A stretch of DNA of 26,088 bases. Origin: a virus. Positions 1 through 6,152 of this stretch are shown in pieces (position 1 is the stretch's first letter; the number at the start of each line of letters is the position of its first letter). Made by a program: the position numbers and the translations under genes. The stretch is taken from the IMG/VR virus record IMGVR_UViG_3300042377_000135, positions 1-26,088 of that record; one strand, written 5' to 3'. The notes under the pieces are model-generated. The model saw nothing but the letters and a program-made list of their open reading frames with translations, had not been told where the DNA came from and searched no databases.

Positions 1-107
1 TATTCGTGTTGAACAGCATCTTTAGCCATAGCCAAGATATCTGTGCGTAGTTCATAGCCGTTTTTGTTAAATTTAACTTCGGGCAATTTTGGTGTAAAGT
101 CTGTCAT
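1..107 (-). CDS. Conserved phage protein, N-terminal part only
   Basis: Partial gene cut by the left window edge; 35 codons are visible, beginning MTDFTPKLPEVKFNKNGYEL. The start is clear: ATG at 105-107 preceded by AAGGAAATAAA, a good Shine-Dalgarno sequence. The wording 'KFNKNGYEhRTDhLxMA' resembles, from memory, a short hypothetical protein of T4-like cyanophages; no function is known to me. It is served by a consensus-like sigma70 promoter at 139-167 that lies inside the tail of the preceding tiny gene. Confidence 0.75.
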   Translation of the reverse strand, partial: MTDFTPKLPEVKFNKNGYELRTDILAMAKDAVQHE

Positions 108-135
108 TTTATTTCCTTAAAAAAGTGTATGTGTG

Positions 136-237
136 TTAATTGTAGTTTGTTTTGACTGGAATGTCAACGGGTTTTGGTAATGTACCATGATTAACCCACT
201 CCCAATCTTCGTCAGTCATAGGTTGCCATTGATTCAT
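136..237 (-). CDS. Very small conserved-style phage protein (33 aa)
   Basis: A 33-residue protein beginning MNQWQPMTDEDWEWVNHGTL and ending KTNYN, rich in Trp and acidic residues in its first half. It is supported by context: its ATG overlaps the TGA of the 27-residue gene upstream in an ATGA junction, typical of translational coupling in T4-like phages, and there is no competing frame. No independent Shine-Dalgarno sequence is visible, so coupling would supply the ribosomes. Function unknown. Its last codons contain the -35 and -10 of a promoter for the next gene. Confidence 0.55.
   Translation of the reverse strand: MNQWQPMTDEDWEWVNHGTLPKPVDIPVKTNYN
139..167 (-). promoter_or_regulatory. 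Sigma70-like early promoter (TTGACA-17-TACAAT)
   Basis: On the minus strand TTGACA (162-167) is followed after exactly 17 bases by TACAAT (139-144). It points at the partial gene that starts at 107 and lies within the last codons of the 33-residue gene at 136-237. The architecture matches the other minus-strand promoters in this window. Confidence 0.75.
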
Positions 238-317
238 TTTAGTTTACTCGCTTTGTAGTCTTTGATAGACTGTATTGCCTCTAGTAAACTGTTGAATAGT
301 TGTTTAAGTGTGTTCAT
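234..317 (-). CDS. Very small phage protein (27 aa)
   Basis: Starts MNTLKQLFNSLLEAIQSI and ends in a Lys-rich tail. The ATG at 315-317 has GGAGA seven bases upstream and overlaps the TGA of the preceding gene (ATGA); its own TGA overlaps the next ATG in the same way. The pattern (L.QLF.SLLEAI) suggests one amphipathic helix. Function unknown. Confidence 0.6.
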   Translation of the reverse strand: MNTLKQLFNSLLEAIQSIKDYKASKLK

Positions 318-481
318 AGAAATCTCCAATCTGATTGTTTGCGATGGAACTCGTAGGTCAATCGCTCAATGTCACCTGAATCTTGTGGATTACGGCTGAC
401 TATATATTTTTCTAACTCTGTTCCGTAGGTGTCTGTAGAGAAACCTAGGAACACTAATAGCATTCCTAGAATTTTATTCAT
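314..481 (-). CDS. Small membrane-anchored or secreted phage protein (55 aa)
   Basis: Fifty-five residues starting MNKILGMLLVFLGFS: a short hydrophobic N-terminus that could be a membrane anchor or signal peptide, followed by a hydrophilic stretch ELEKYIVSRNPQDSGDIERL. The start at 479-481 is chosen because AGAAG lies just upstream and the previous gene ends one base away; a longer frame opening at 538 would lie inside the phasin-like gene. The 'EKYIVSRNPQ' segment resembles a short hypothetical of cyanophages (from memory). Function unknown. Confidence 0.65.
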   Translation of the reverse strand: MNKILGMLLVFLGFSTDTYGTELEKYIVSRNPQDSGDIERLTYEFHRKQSDWRFL

Positions 482-482
482 A

Positions 483-755
483 TTACTTCTTAGCTTTCTT
501 AGTGTTGAAAGCAGGAACCATTGCTTTAAACTGGTCACCCATTTCTGTGTAGAAGTCTTTGCTTGTGAAAATCATACCCAAGCTCATCATAGATTGCATT
601 CCTGCATCTGCGGCTGCTTTAGTGTATTTTGATTGTGCATCAACGAAACCGTGTAATGCTGTTTTGATGCCTTCGTGTTGAACTGTTTGTTCTACGAATT
701 GTTTTTTTAAGTCTGAAACGCTATCAATAAAGGCGTAAGTTGCTGTGTTAAACAT
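483..755 (-). CDS. Phasin-like small protein (90 aa)
   Basis: Ninety residues starting MFNTATYAFIDSVSDLKKQF. ATG at 753-755 has an excellent AGGAG Shine-Dalgarno; the frame extends upstream to 815 but without a ribosome site. The protein is mostly predicted helix (VDAQSKYTKAAADAGMQSM) with a basic tail KKAKK, the composition of phasins, which coat polyhydroxyalkanoate granules or act as small amphipathic-helix proteins. The phasin call is a similarity judgement from memory and pattern, not a proven match; a structural or DNA-associated helper is an alternative. A CATAAATA late-promoter-like box and a leader hairpin lie upstream, suggesting its own, perhaps strong, late transcript. Confidence 0.5.
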   Translation of the reverse strand: MFNTATYAFIDSVSDLKKQFVEQTVQHEGIKTALHGFVDAQSKYTKAAADAGMQSMMSLGMIFTSKDFYTEMGDQFKAMVPAFNTKKAKK

Positions 756-794
756 TTTATATCTCCTATGTGTGTGTTTAAAAGTTAGGTTTTT

Positions 795-815
795 ATGAAG
801 AACCCGTAACTTCAT
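795..815 (-). promoter_or_regulatory. Leader hairpin of the phasin-like gene
   Basis: ATGAAG (795-800) and CTTCAT (810-815) form a perfect 6-bp stem around a 9-base loop. No U-run follows on either strand, so it is not a terminator. If transcription starts about six bases past the CATAAATA box at 819-826, the stem lies at the extreme 5' end of the mRNA, where such hairpins can protect transcripts from decay (inference). Confidence 0.4.
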
Positions 816-818
816 ATA

Positions 819-826
819 TATTTATG
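819..826 (-). promoter_or_regulatory. Possible T4-type late promoter (CATAAATA)
   Basis: Minus-strand CATAAATA, one base from the T4 late promoter TATAAATA, overlapping the stop codon of the gene at 822 and 64 bases upstream of the phasin-like ATG. There is no sigma70 -35 at the right distance. Short motif in AT-rich DNA, so chance is possible. Confidence 0.4.
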
Positions 827-1127
827 CCGTCTTATAGATTTCTCTATATTTTGACATAGCCAATTCTCTGGCTAAGAACAATCTTAACTTGACATAATCA
901 CTTAATTCCTCATCGTCATGTAAGGATGTTTCAATCTTTAGTATGATGCGACGGGAATTAACTAATATATCCTCATCACTAACTAGAACCTGATTTGGAT
1001 CAAGTCCCCAAGTTCTAATTGCGATAAGTCTGTATGGATTACTTCTTAGAAGCTTCGGCTTTTTTATCGTCGGCTTTTGCAGGACTAGCAGGCTTTGCGT
1101 CACTTTTTGTGTCTGCCTTGGGAGCAT
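822..1127 (-). CDS. Hypothetical protein with unclear start
   Basis: The C-terminal ~65 residues (from IRTWGLDPNQVLVSDEDI to LAMSKYREIYKTA) look like a genuine acidic/helical protein. The N-terminal part of the open frame (to about residue 27) lies inside the preceding secreted-protein gene (1039-1290), out of frame, and is low-complexity. After that gene's stop codon there is no ATG, GTG or TTG in frame before the conserved-looking part; the only canonical options are ATG at 1125-1127 or GTG at 1101-1103, overlapping by 89 or 65 bases. It may start at a rare codon such as ATT at 1017-1019, be made by +1 frameshifting, or be an N-terminally truncated remnant. I do not recognise a family. Confidence 0.45.
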   Translation of the reverse strand: MLPRQTQKVTQSLLVLQKPTIKKPKLLRSNPYRLIAIRTWGLDPNQVLVSDEDILVNSRRIILKIETSLHDDEELSDYVKLRLFLARELAMSKYREIYKTA

Positions 1128-1290
1128 CCTTTTTCTTAGCCAATTTCATTTCTTCTTTTGGTGCTTCTGCTTTAGCAGCCGGTGCTGTAGCTGCCGGAGC
1201 AGGTGTTGCTGGCTTTGCGGCAGGGGTTGCAGTCTGGGCAAATGCTGTCAATGACAATGCTGATAGGATTACGATTGCTAATGTTTTCAT
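1039..1290 (-). CDS. Secreted Ala/Pro/Lys-rich protein (83 aa)
   Basis: Residues 1-18 (MKTLAIVILSALSLTAFA) form a textbook Sec signal peptide: short basic start, hydrophobic core, AFA-Q cleavage site. The mature ~64 residues are low-complexity Ala, Pro and Lys with KAEAPKEE- and KADTKSD-like blocks, probably disordered and periplasmic or outer-membrane associated. Start supported by AAAGGAAA about seven bases upstream. Such proteins are common in Proteobacteria, so it may be host-derived. Function unknown; the composition resembles periplasmic spacer regions, which is only an analogy. A TATAAATC late-promoter-like box lies 29 bases upstream. Confidence 0.7.
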   Translation of the reverse strand: MKTLAIVILSALSLTAFAQTATPAAKPATPAPAATAPAAKAEAPKEEMKLAKKKDAPKADTKSDAKPASPAKADDKKAEASKK

Positions 1291-1318
1291 TTTAAGTTTC
1301 CTTTAGGTTAATGAAGTA

Positions 1319-1326
1319 GATTTATA
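1319..1326 (-). promoter_or_regulatory. Possible late promoter (TATAAATC)
   Basis: Minus-strand TATAAATC, one mismatch from the T4 late box, placed 29 bases before the ATG of the secreted Ala-rich protein with a Shine-Dalgarno in between. It overlaps a 7-bp perfect inverted repeat at 1323-1338. Confidence 0.45.
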
Positions 1327-1338
1327 TGTCTACATATA
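1323..1338. repeat. Perfect 7-bp inverted repeat between divergent genes
   Basis: TATATGT-CT-ACATATA. It sits in the only divergent gap of this end of the window, between the secreted protein (minus) and the pseudo-phosphodiesterase (plus), and overlaps the minus late-promoter-like box. It could be an operator, but AT-rich palindromes arise easily by chance. Confidence 0.3.
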
Positions 1339-1367
1339 TATAACGCGGTAGCTATTGATTCCGTTGA

Positions 1368-1375
1368 CATAAATA
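1368..1375 (+). promoter_or_regulatory. Possible late promoter (CATAAATA) very close to the start codon
   Basis: Plus-strand CATAAATA ends seven bases before the ATG at 1382. If used like a T4 late promoter, transcription would start at or next to the ATG, giving a leaderless mRNA, which fits the absence of any Shine-Dalgarno sequence. A TTGACA at 1364-1369 also exists, but its matching -10 would fall inside the gene. Confidence 0.35.
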
Positions 1376-1381
1376 CATATT

Positions 1382-1873
1382 ATGTTATATATATCTTATC
1401 AGGGAATTTACGACGGGCAAAACTATGAAGATGCCAATACTCCAAAACAAATAAACAAAGCACTTGGAAAAGGGTTTAGCTGTTTAATAGATGTTTGGCG
1501 CATTGATAATAAACTCTATGTCGGGACTGAACAACCAGTTATTGAAGTAACCGAGAAATATATACAAGGTCCACGCTTCTGGATTAATGCTGTAAATGAG
1601 GATATGCAAACTTGGATAGCTACCCAATCAAGTACATTGTATCCAAACTACTTTAACTTTGCGGCAAGTACTCCACCTCCACCATATGCTACTGCTAGCA
1701 ATGGTAAACTGATTACCCCGGGCACAGTACCTATCAATACTGATAGTGTTATGTTTTTACCAGAAATAAACGACCGTAGCTTATATACTATGGTTAAAGT
1801 AAAAAGCTACGGAATATGTAGTGGATTTTTAACCCTCATCAAGCGTATGCGTAACGAAGGTATTTGGTATTAA
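1382..1873 (+). CDS. GDPD-like phosphodiesterase fold, apparently inactive (163 aa)
   Basis: One of three plus-strand genes. The layout 'MLYISYQGIYDGQNYEDANT', 'INKALGKGFSCLIDVWRIDN', 'KLYVGTEQP', then 'FWINAVN' follows the order of glycerophosphodiester/PLC-like phosphodiesterase barrels, where one expects SHRG, EN, EIDVW, GHD and WIHCKN. Here His-Arg is Tyr-Gln, the Glu of EID is Leu, HD is TE, and IHCKN is INAVN, so essentially every catalytic position is lost. The protein is also shorter than usual GDPD enzymes (~240 aa). It is probably a binding or structural pseudoenzyme. The start ATG has no Shine-Dalgarno sequence. The stop codon overlaps the stop of the opposite-strand gene in TTAA. 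Confidence 0.65.
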   Translation: MLYISYQGIYDGQNYEDANTPKQINKALGKGFSCLIDVWRIDNKLYVGTEQPVIEVTEKYIQGPRFWINAVNEDMQTWIATQSSTLYPNYFNFAASTPPPPYATASNGKLITPGTVPINTDSVMFLPEINDRSLYTMVKVKSYGICSGFLTLIKRMRNEGIWY

Positions 1874-2034
1874 CCACCCCGACCGGTACGTCTAACTACA
1901 CTTGCACCACCGAATCCCTTACTTGGCTTAGGAGCTTTTTGTTCAGCTTTCTTGCCTGTCATCATTGGTGCGTTTTTCTTTTTAGCTTCATTGGCCATGT
2001 TAATAAATGGATTGGGGTTTTTCTTTTCTGTCAT
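1870..2034 (-). CDS. Small basic phage protein (54 aa)
   Basis: Starts MTEKKNPNPFINMANEAKKK and ends SKGFGGASVVRRTGRGG. Lys-rich and probably disordered, with a Gly/Arg C-terminus that recalls short basic proteins of T4-like cyanophages ending in VVRR(T/S)GRG (from memory). The ATG overlaps the TGA of the upstream gene (ATGA), and its TAA overlaps the plus-strand TAA. Could bind nucleic acid; function unknown. Confidence 0.65.
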   Translation of the reverse strand: MTEKKNPNPFINMANEAKKKNAPMMTGKKAEQKAPKPSKGFGGASVVRRTGRGG

Positions 2035-2435
2035 TTTCTTACCTTTACTGAATCTAAGTAACTTACTATATTACCATATAACTCAATCATCATAGCTATT
2101 TTGCTATCATATAATCTCATGTATGGTTGTTTTTTCTTACCTTCAATCTTATTTACACCCAAGAAGAAGGGGCATTTGATTTTTTTATTGATCTCCATGA
2201 CATACGCATGTTCACTAGTACCTTCTCTAAGTTTAAAATCACATTGATAATATTCAATCTCTGCCATTCTAAAAAGAAAATCACCGTACTCAGTAAGACG
2301 TAAACCATCTTGTCTGCCGCTTACCCATATACGCATCATAAGGGAATCGGCACTTGAATCCACACTGTGGTTGTTAGGTAGTTCGGCCAATACGGCTTCG
2401 GTTATAATTTGTTTAAGTGACTTGCGTTCACTCAT
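2031..2435 (-). CDS. Conserved hypothetical phage protein (134 aa)
   Basis: Soluble protein with segments GRQDGLRLTEYGDFLFRMAEIEYYQCDFKL and MRLYDSKIAMMIELYGNIVSYLDS (written here as the signature of the family). These closely resemble a hypothetical protein widely seen in T4-like cyanophages, where 'GLRLTE.GD..FR.AEIE' and 'YDSKIAM...YG' are the conserved parts (from memory). Overlaps the upstream gene by 8 bases and the downstream gene by 4. No catalytic motif recognised. Confidence 0.7.
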   Translation of the reverse strand: MSERKSLKQIITEAVLAELPNNHSVDSSADSLMMRIWVSGRQDGLRLTEYGDFLFRMAEIEYYQCDFKLREGTSEHAYVMEINKKIKCPFFLGVNKIEGKKKQPYMRLYDSKIAMMIELYGNIVSYLDSVKVRK

Positions 2436-2721
2436 CTGGATAAACTTTACTGCCGTTGTTCATAAACACGACACTAAATTTATCAGTTTTAAACTGTGCG
2501 TTTAGTTTACGACACAGATTTCTTGCATGTCCTGGATTACTAAAACTGGTCTTTTTATATTTAGGAGTTGCGTCAGGATCTTGATAATGCTGGCTCTTTA
2601 GATTGATAGGCTGACCATCATAGAAGACCGCCCATATACCTGCTGCCTCAACAATCTGGTCACATTTGTATGTTGTCTTGTCTACTAGTTCTAGTAATAC
2701 ATTAGGTTGTGTTCTACTCAT
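2428..2721 (-). CDS. Conserved hypothetical phage protein (97 aa)
   Basis: Starts MSRTQPNVLLELVDKTTYKC. Mixed alpha/beta composition, with FSNPGHARNLCRKLNAQF near the middle and a closing strand SVVFMNNGSKVY. No membrane segment. It abuts the gene before it and overlaps the one after by 8 bases, so it belongs to the run of small genes transcribed from the promoter at 3397-3424. Function not recognised. Confidence 0.65.
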   Translation of the reverse strand: MSRTQPNVLLELVDKTTYKCDQIVEAAGIWAVFYDGQPINLKSQHYQDPDATPKYKKTSFSNPGHARNLCRKLNAQFKTDKFSVVFMNNGSKVYPDE

Positions 2722-2916
2722 TTACCATTTACCGCCGTTAATTTCTAGTTGTATAACAGCATCGTCATCATTTACTTTTTTGTTAAGTAAGTCATAGTTT
2801 TCTGCTATTAACTTAGCTATCTCATCACGCAACATTTTAGCCTCTTCTATAGGCAATACTAATGTATTGCCCCTAGTGGCTGAAACCTTGTCAATGAAAC
2901 GCTTTATAATAATCAT
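2722..2916 (-). CDS. Small hypothetical protein, coiled-coil-like (64 aa)
   Basis: MIIIKRFIDKVSATRGNT followed by a heptad-like helix EEAKMLRDEIAKLIAENYDL. ATG overlaps the TGA of the preceding gene (ATGA at 2913-2916). A GATAAATA seen just upstream is part of the previous gene's codons and too close to be a promoter. Function unknown. Confidence 0.65.
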   Translation of the reverse strand: MIIIKRFIDKVSATRGNTLVLPIEEAKMLRDEIAKLIAENYDLLNKKVNDDDAVIQLEINGGKW

Positions 2917-3377
2917 ATATTATTTATCAAGGCCTCAGCATCATCTTTAGTTTTAAACGGACCTTGATACTCATATCGCTGAATAAAGATGTATTTAGGG
3001 CAAAAAATCACTTTATCTTCACTTCCTTGCTTAAACGTATACCATCCTGCGGCATAATAACACTTGCTTTTAGTCGTTTTGGTAAACAAATGAAGCTTGC
3101 GTTTAATGTCTAATATAGAGTTATATACCTTAGCCGTAGTAGGATATTCGCTGAAAGGTACTTCTTTCTTTTCGCTACTAAACTTACTAAAGTTTTGAAA
3201 CTCAATCTGAGTTACTCGTTGAATAGCTTTGGTATTTTTATAATGAGTTTTGTTGCCGTTTAACTTAACTTCAAAGCCTGAGCCGTCTGCTAATACATTT
3301 CCTACTTTTTCATTGCCGTCAGTTACAATCCAGAACTGGTTCTTTACTACTGGTTTTGCGATTAGAGTTTTATTCAT
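2913..3377 (-). CDS. Conserved hypothetical phage protein (154 aa)
   Basis: First gene of the small-gene operon, with AAAGGAAT as Shine-Dalgarno and promoter 3397-3424 just upstream. It begins MNKTLIAKPVVKNQFWIVTD; a beta-rich N-terminal half (VGNVLADGSGFEVKL) is followed by a C-terminal half with Cys/aromatic residues (KCYYAAGWYTF, FCPKYIFIQRY) and a closing FKTKDDAEALI helix. I recall similar hypotheticals in cyanophages, but no function. Confidence 0.7.
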   Translation of the reverse strand: MNKTLIAKPVVKNQFWIVTDGNEKVGNVLADGSGFEVKLNGNKTHYKNTKAIQRVTQIEFQNFSKFSSEKKEVPFSEYPTTAKVYNSILDIKRKLHLFTKTTKSKCYYAAGWYTFKQGSEDKVIFCPKYIFIQRYEYQGPFKTKDDAEALINNI

Positions 3378-3396
3378 TATATTCCTTTGTTATCTA

Positions 3397-3424
3397 ATAA
3401 TAACATATTTTCAGTTTAAGTCAA
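3397..3424 (-). promoter_or_regulatory. Sigma70-like promoter with extended -10
   Basis: TTGACT (3419-3424), 16 bases, then TATTAT (3397-3402) preceded by TG one base away (ATGTTATTAT). It drives the gene starting at 3377. The -35 lies in the last codons of the radical SAM gene at 3411. The extended -10 context AAATATGTTA is nearly identical to that of the uvdE promoter at 10685. Confidence 0.65.
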
Positions 3425-4940
3425 TAGATTTGGTTAACCTATTAAACAATAGCTTCTTGTATTCTTCAATATATAAATCTTTGTTAAAGGATATATCTTG
3501 CCATTGTACTTCTTTATACTTGACAGTTGAAATGTAATCATCCGTATATCCTAAATTCTTTAACGAAAATCCTATCTGCCCGGGCAAGCCTAGTCTATTA
3601 CTATTTTGTGCCGTTGTATTAAACTCGTTTGCTAACTCAGTTGCAATCGTATTGTCTAAATGTTGATTTTTCCAATTGATCTTGGGACTATTTTGATCCG
3701 TATTTAGTTCGGTATAACCGTAATCTTTAAAATTCTTACCCAACTCACTATTAAAGGGAACTGCTTCATTCTTATACAGATTCAATCCATGAAAGATAAA
3801 CGTATGTAACGGGATACTATCATCCATTAGTTGATTAAAAGTATGGCGCATAGAGTCTATTGGTTCTTCTGGTAATCCTAGTATAAAACTCCCGTGCATT
3901 GTTACTTGATTTCCATATCGTTCACGTATTTGTTTTATAGTATTGATTTGTTTTGCCCTATCAAACCCTTTACCAATTATTAATCCTGTGCGTTTATGTA
4001 GTGTCTCAATACCAAAATAAATCCCACGTAAACCTATATCATATAACTTATCAATCAATCCGTTGTTCTGTGCTATTAAATCTAAACGTGTGTAGGCCCA
4101 GAACTTGGGTTGAAAGGTCAATCGTTTAACTGTGTCGTGTAATATATCTAACTTGTATGTACTATCATTAAAGGTATCATCAAGTATATAAAAATTAGAT
4201 ACGCCGAACTTGTCATAGCTTGATTGCATTTCTTCATATAAGATATCACTGTGTCTAATAAAATCTAAGTTCTGTTTTCCATTCAATGGATAACTACAAA
4301 ACTTACATTTAAAAATGCATCCACGTGCTATCTCTAATGGTAATACCTTAGCATTACCAACATCTAAATCTTCCCATTCAAATTTGCTATTGACAAAATC
4401 ATAGTTATCATTTGTTCTGTTATCAACTATTGTAATACCGTATAAATTTTTATAGCTATTGACTAGTGGTGTATTATTTTTTAAATGATTGGCAATAGAT
4501 AGAATACTGACTTCCCCGTACCCAATCACACTATAATCTATGTTCTTATCATTTAAGTTAGCGTGAGACTTTGTACCGCCTACTACAATTTTACAGTTAT
4601 AGTTTCTGGATTTAATATGATTAACAACTTGAGTTTCAAAGTCAATACCCTGTGGCATAACTCCGGACAAGACAGGTTTATATGTTTTTGATCCGTCTGT
4701 GTTACTAGAGTCAATGATATTATTAAAGAAGGTTGTACTAAATCCTACAAACAATGTATTAACTGATACTGATTTGTCAATGACTTGTTTAAATTCTTCT
4801 AATGTAAATGCGTGTAGGTGATCTACAACTAAACAACTATATCCTTGTTGTCGTAGAGTATTGGCAATCTTATATGCACCGATTGCTTTATAGATAGTTA
4901 CTGTGTCTGTTACATCAGTAAATATTACAGTATCATACAT
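3411..4940 (-). CDS. B12-binding-domain-type radical SAM protein (509 aa)
   Basis: The radical SAM cluster motif CIFKCKFC places C208, C212 and C215 (CX3CX2C), preceded by LEIARGC as in B12-binding-type enzymes such as methyltransferases and methylthiotransferases. Residues 1-160 form an alpha/beta Rossmann-like domain (VVGGTKSHANL, VIGYGE) like the cobalamin-binding domain, but the usual DxHxxG cobalamin motif is not evident, so B12 use is doubtful. Downstream barrel motifs: FYILDDTF, GIYFGIETL, GSFILGLPEE. The substrate is unknown; such genes occur in phage and bacterial surface-glycan or natural-product clusters. It overlaps the SGNH-like gene by 8 bases, suggesting joint function. Confidence 0.75.
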   Translation of the reverse strand: MYDTVIFTDVTDTVTIYKAIGAYKIANTLRQQGYSCLVVDHLHAFTLEEFKQVIDKSVSVNTLFVGFSTTFFNNIIDSSNTDGSKTYKPVLSGVMPQGIDFETQVVNHIKSRNYNCKIVVGGTKSHANLNDKNIDYSVIGYGEVSILSIANHLKNNTPLVNSYKNLYGITIVDNRTNDNYDFVNSKFEWEDLDVGNAKVLPLEIARGCIFKCKFCSYPLNGKQNLDFIRHSDILYEEMQSSYDKFGVSNFYILDDTFNDSTYKLDILHDTVKRLTFQPKFWAYTRLDLIAQNNGLIDKLYDIGLRGIYFGIETLHKRTGLIIGKGFDRAKQINTIKQIRERYGNQVTMHGSFILGLPEEPIDSMRHTFNQLMDDSIPLHTFIFHGLNLYKNEAVPFNSELGKNFKDYGYTELNTDQNSPKINWKNQHLDNTIATELANEFNTTAQNSNRLGLPGQIGFSLKNLGYTDDYISTVKYKEVQWQDISFNKDLYIEEYKKLLFNRLTKSIDLN

Positions 4941-5724
4941 TATTTTTAAAACTTTTTTCTACCTTCATATCAAATACTACATGTTCAGCCCATTTATGTA
5001 ATGTCTCTATACCCGGATGTATATTATCTCTTGCCAAATCAACATGGTTTTCCAATGTTATATTTACTAAATCAATGTCCGGATTTGTAAACCAAGTGTA
5101 ATCAAAATAAGGTATGTCTTTACACATTACTTTAGCTGAATTTATTGCACGTTTAGCAAAACCCAATCCCTGATAATCATGTGTAACCCAACCAAAAGAT
5201 AAAGGATGCTCTTCGGCTGAAGTAATATTACCCGCAGACCAATCTTTAAGTCTTTTGTTTGGCATCATTTCTAAAACTCTACTAGGATCAGGCCAAATAG
5301 TCACTATAGCTTTTGGTTTTATTCCGGCATTAAGAAAATCAGTAAGTAATGACCAGATCCTCATCACACTTGAATGTGGCATACCTAGATTAATAGTAGG
5401 TATATTAGTAATACGTTGTATATGTCCGGTGATAGTATTTTCTACATCAACGCCCACCCCAAACACATTGCTACATCCAAACACTGCGATTGAACATTCC
5501 CAATCAATATCATTAAAATCTTTATCACATCGATAGCCGTGACTATTTACCTTGTATGATATTTCTTTACTACGCCATACCCAATCGATTGGCATTTTTT
5601 TTAAAGATTGCTCATAGTTTTCTAAACTATCAGGGCCCATCCAATAGTTACATTTATCTTGATCCTGAATCAATAATCCATTTAAATGATCGTCTACGTT
5701 AGGGAAATTATATTTTTTTGTCAT
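4933..5724 (-). CDS. SGNH/GDSL-type hydrolase-like protein (263 aa)
   Basis: Block I is FGCSNVFGVGV with the presumed nucleophile S85; block II resembles TINLGMPHSS with a Gly/Asn for the oxyanion hole; block V is ARDNIHPG, giving D233-x-x-H236. That is the order and spacing of SGNH esterases/acetylhydrolases acting on acyl groups of sugars or lipids. There is no signal peptide, so it is cytoplasmic or virion-borne. The frame opens at a TTG (5727), but the next codon is ATG (5722-5724), which I take as the start. Sandwiched among radical SAM genes; a role in glycan tailoring is an inference. Confidence 0.7.
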   Translation of the reverse strand: MTKKYNFPNVDDHLNGLLIQDQDKCNYWMGPDSLENYEQSLKKMPIDWVWRSKEISYKVNSHGYRCDKDFNDIDWECSIAVFGCSNVFGVGVDVENTITGHIQRITNIPTINLGMPHSSVMRIWSLLTDFLNAGIKPKAIVTIWPDPSRVLEMMPNKRLKDWSAGNITSAEEHPLSFGWVTHDYQGLGFAKRAINSAKVMCKDIPYFDYTWFTNPDIDLVNITLENHVDLARDNIHPGIETLHKWAEHVVFDMKVEKSFKNNV

Positions 5725-5968
5725 CAAACGTTGTTAATCTAGTAACACCTTTGTGTTTAGTAAACAGATGGTCAGTATACTTACCGTCAATCTTTAATGG
5801 TAAATCTAAATGAATATGTAATATAGGTCCTATTTGGTCACTGATAACAGTATCATTGCCCACACTGCCTATCCATCGTATCTTTCCATGCATACCGGTC
5901 ACTCTAGCCATAAACTCATATTTAGGCTTATAACGATGTTGTTCAAAATATTCAGCTAGACTTGCCAT
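5708..5968 (-). CDS. Hypothetical protein (86 aa)
   Basis: Starts MASLAEYFEQHRYKPKYEFM; beta-rich middle with RVTGMHGKIRWIGSVGNDT and a His-containing strand LHIHLDLPL. Overlaps neighbours by 17 bases on both sides. Looks like a small beta-barrel, but I recognise no family. Confidence 0.6.
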   Translation of the reverse strand: MASLAEYFEQHRYKPKYEFMARVTGMHGKIRWIGSVGNDTVISDQIGPILHIHLDLPLKIDGKYTDHLFTKHKGVTRLTTFDDKKI

Positions 5969-6152
5969 TTTTTAATTCCATAACAGGTAGAATACTATTA
6001 TCAAAAATCTGAGCCATTGTGTTATACAATCCCTTACGCTCTTCCGGTGTCATTCCTGATAACCAAGGAGGGCCATTTGGATCTTTGTCTAATCCATAAT
6101 CATGTCGATATGTATAGCACATATCATTAATGATTTCTTCACGGGTTTTCAT
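5952..6152 (-). CDS. Conserved small phage protein (66 aa)
   Basis: MKTREEIINDMCYTYRHDYG at the start and GMTPEERKGLYNTMAQIFDN in the second half; this is a well-known short hypothetical of T4-like cyanophages (from memory). Mostly helical. ATG overlaps the TGA of the radical SAM gene (ATGA at 6149-6152), so it is translationally coupled to it. Function unknown. Confidence 0.7.
   Translation of the reverse strand: MKTREEIINDMCYTYRHDYGLDKDPNGPPWLSGMTPEERKGLYNTMAQIFDNSILPVMELKNGKSS

Noticed and set aside
1034-1306. Open frame on the plus strand coding an Ala/Phe-rich 'membrane' protein
   Set aside because: It is the antisense of the Ala/Lys-rich secreted-protein gene; GC-rich Ala codons make an open antisense frame. 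No ribosome site or promoter.
2031-2435. N-terminus SLKQIITEAV looks like a prohead-protease site (ITE/A)
   Set aside because: The surrounding sequence lacks the MKxxxEFI pattern, the gene lies in an early-type operon, and homologues I recall do not keep it.
2921-2928. GATAAATA on the minus strand before the 64-aa gene
   Set aside because: It is made of codons of the previous gene and lies only a few bases from the ATG, too near to be a late promoter for it.
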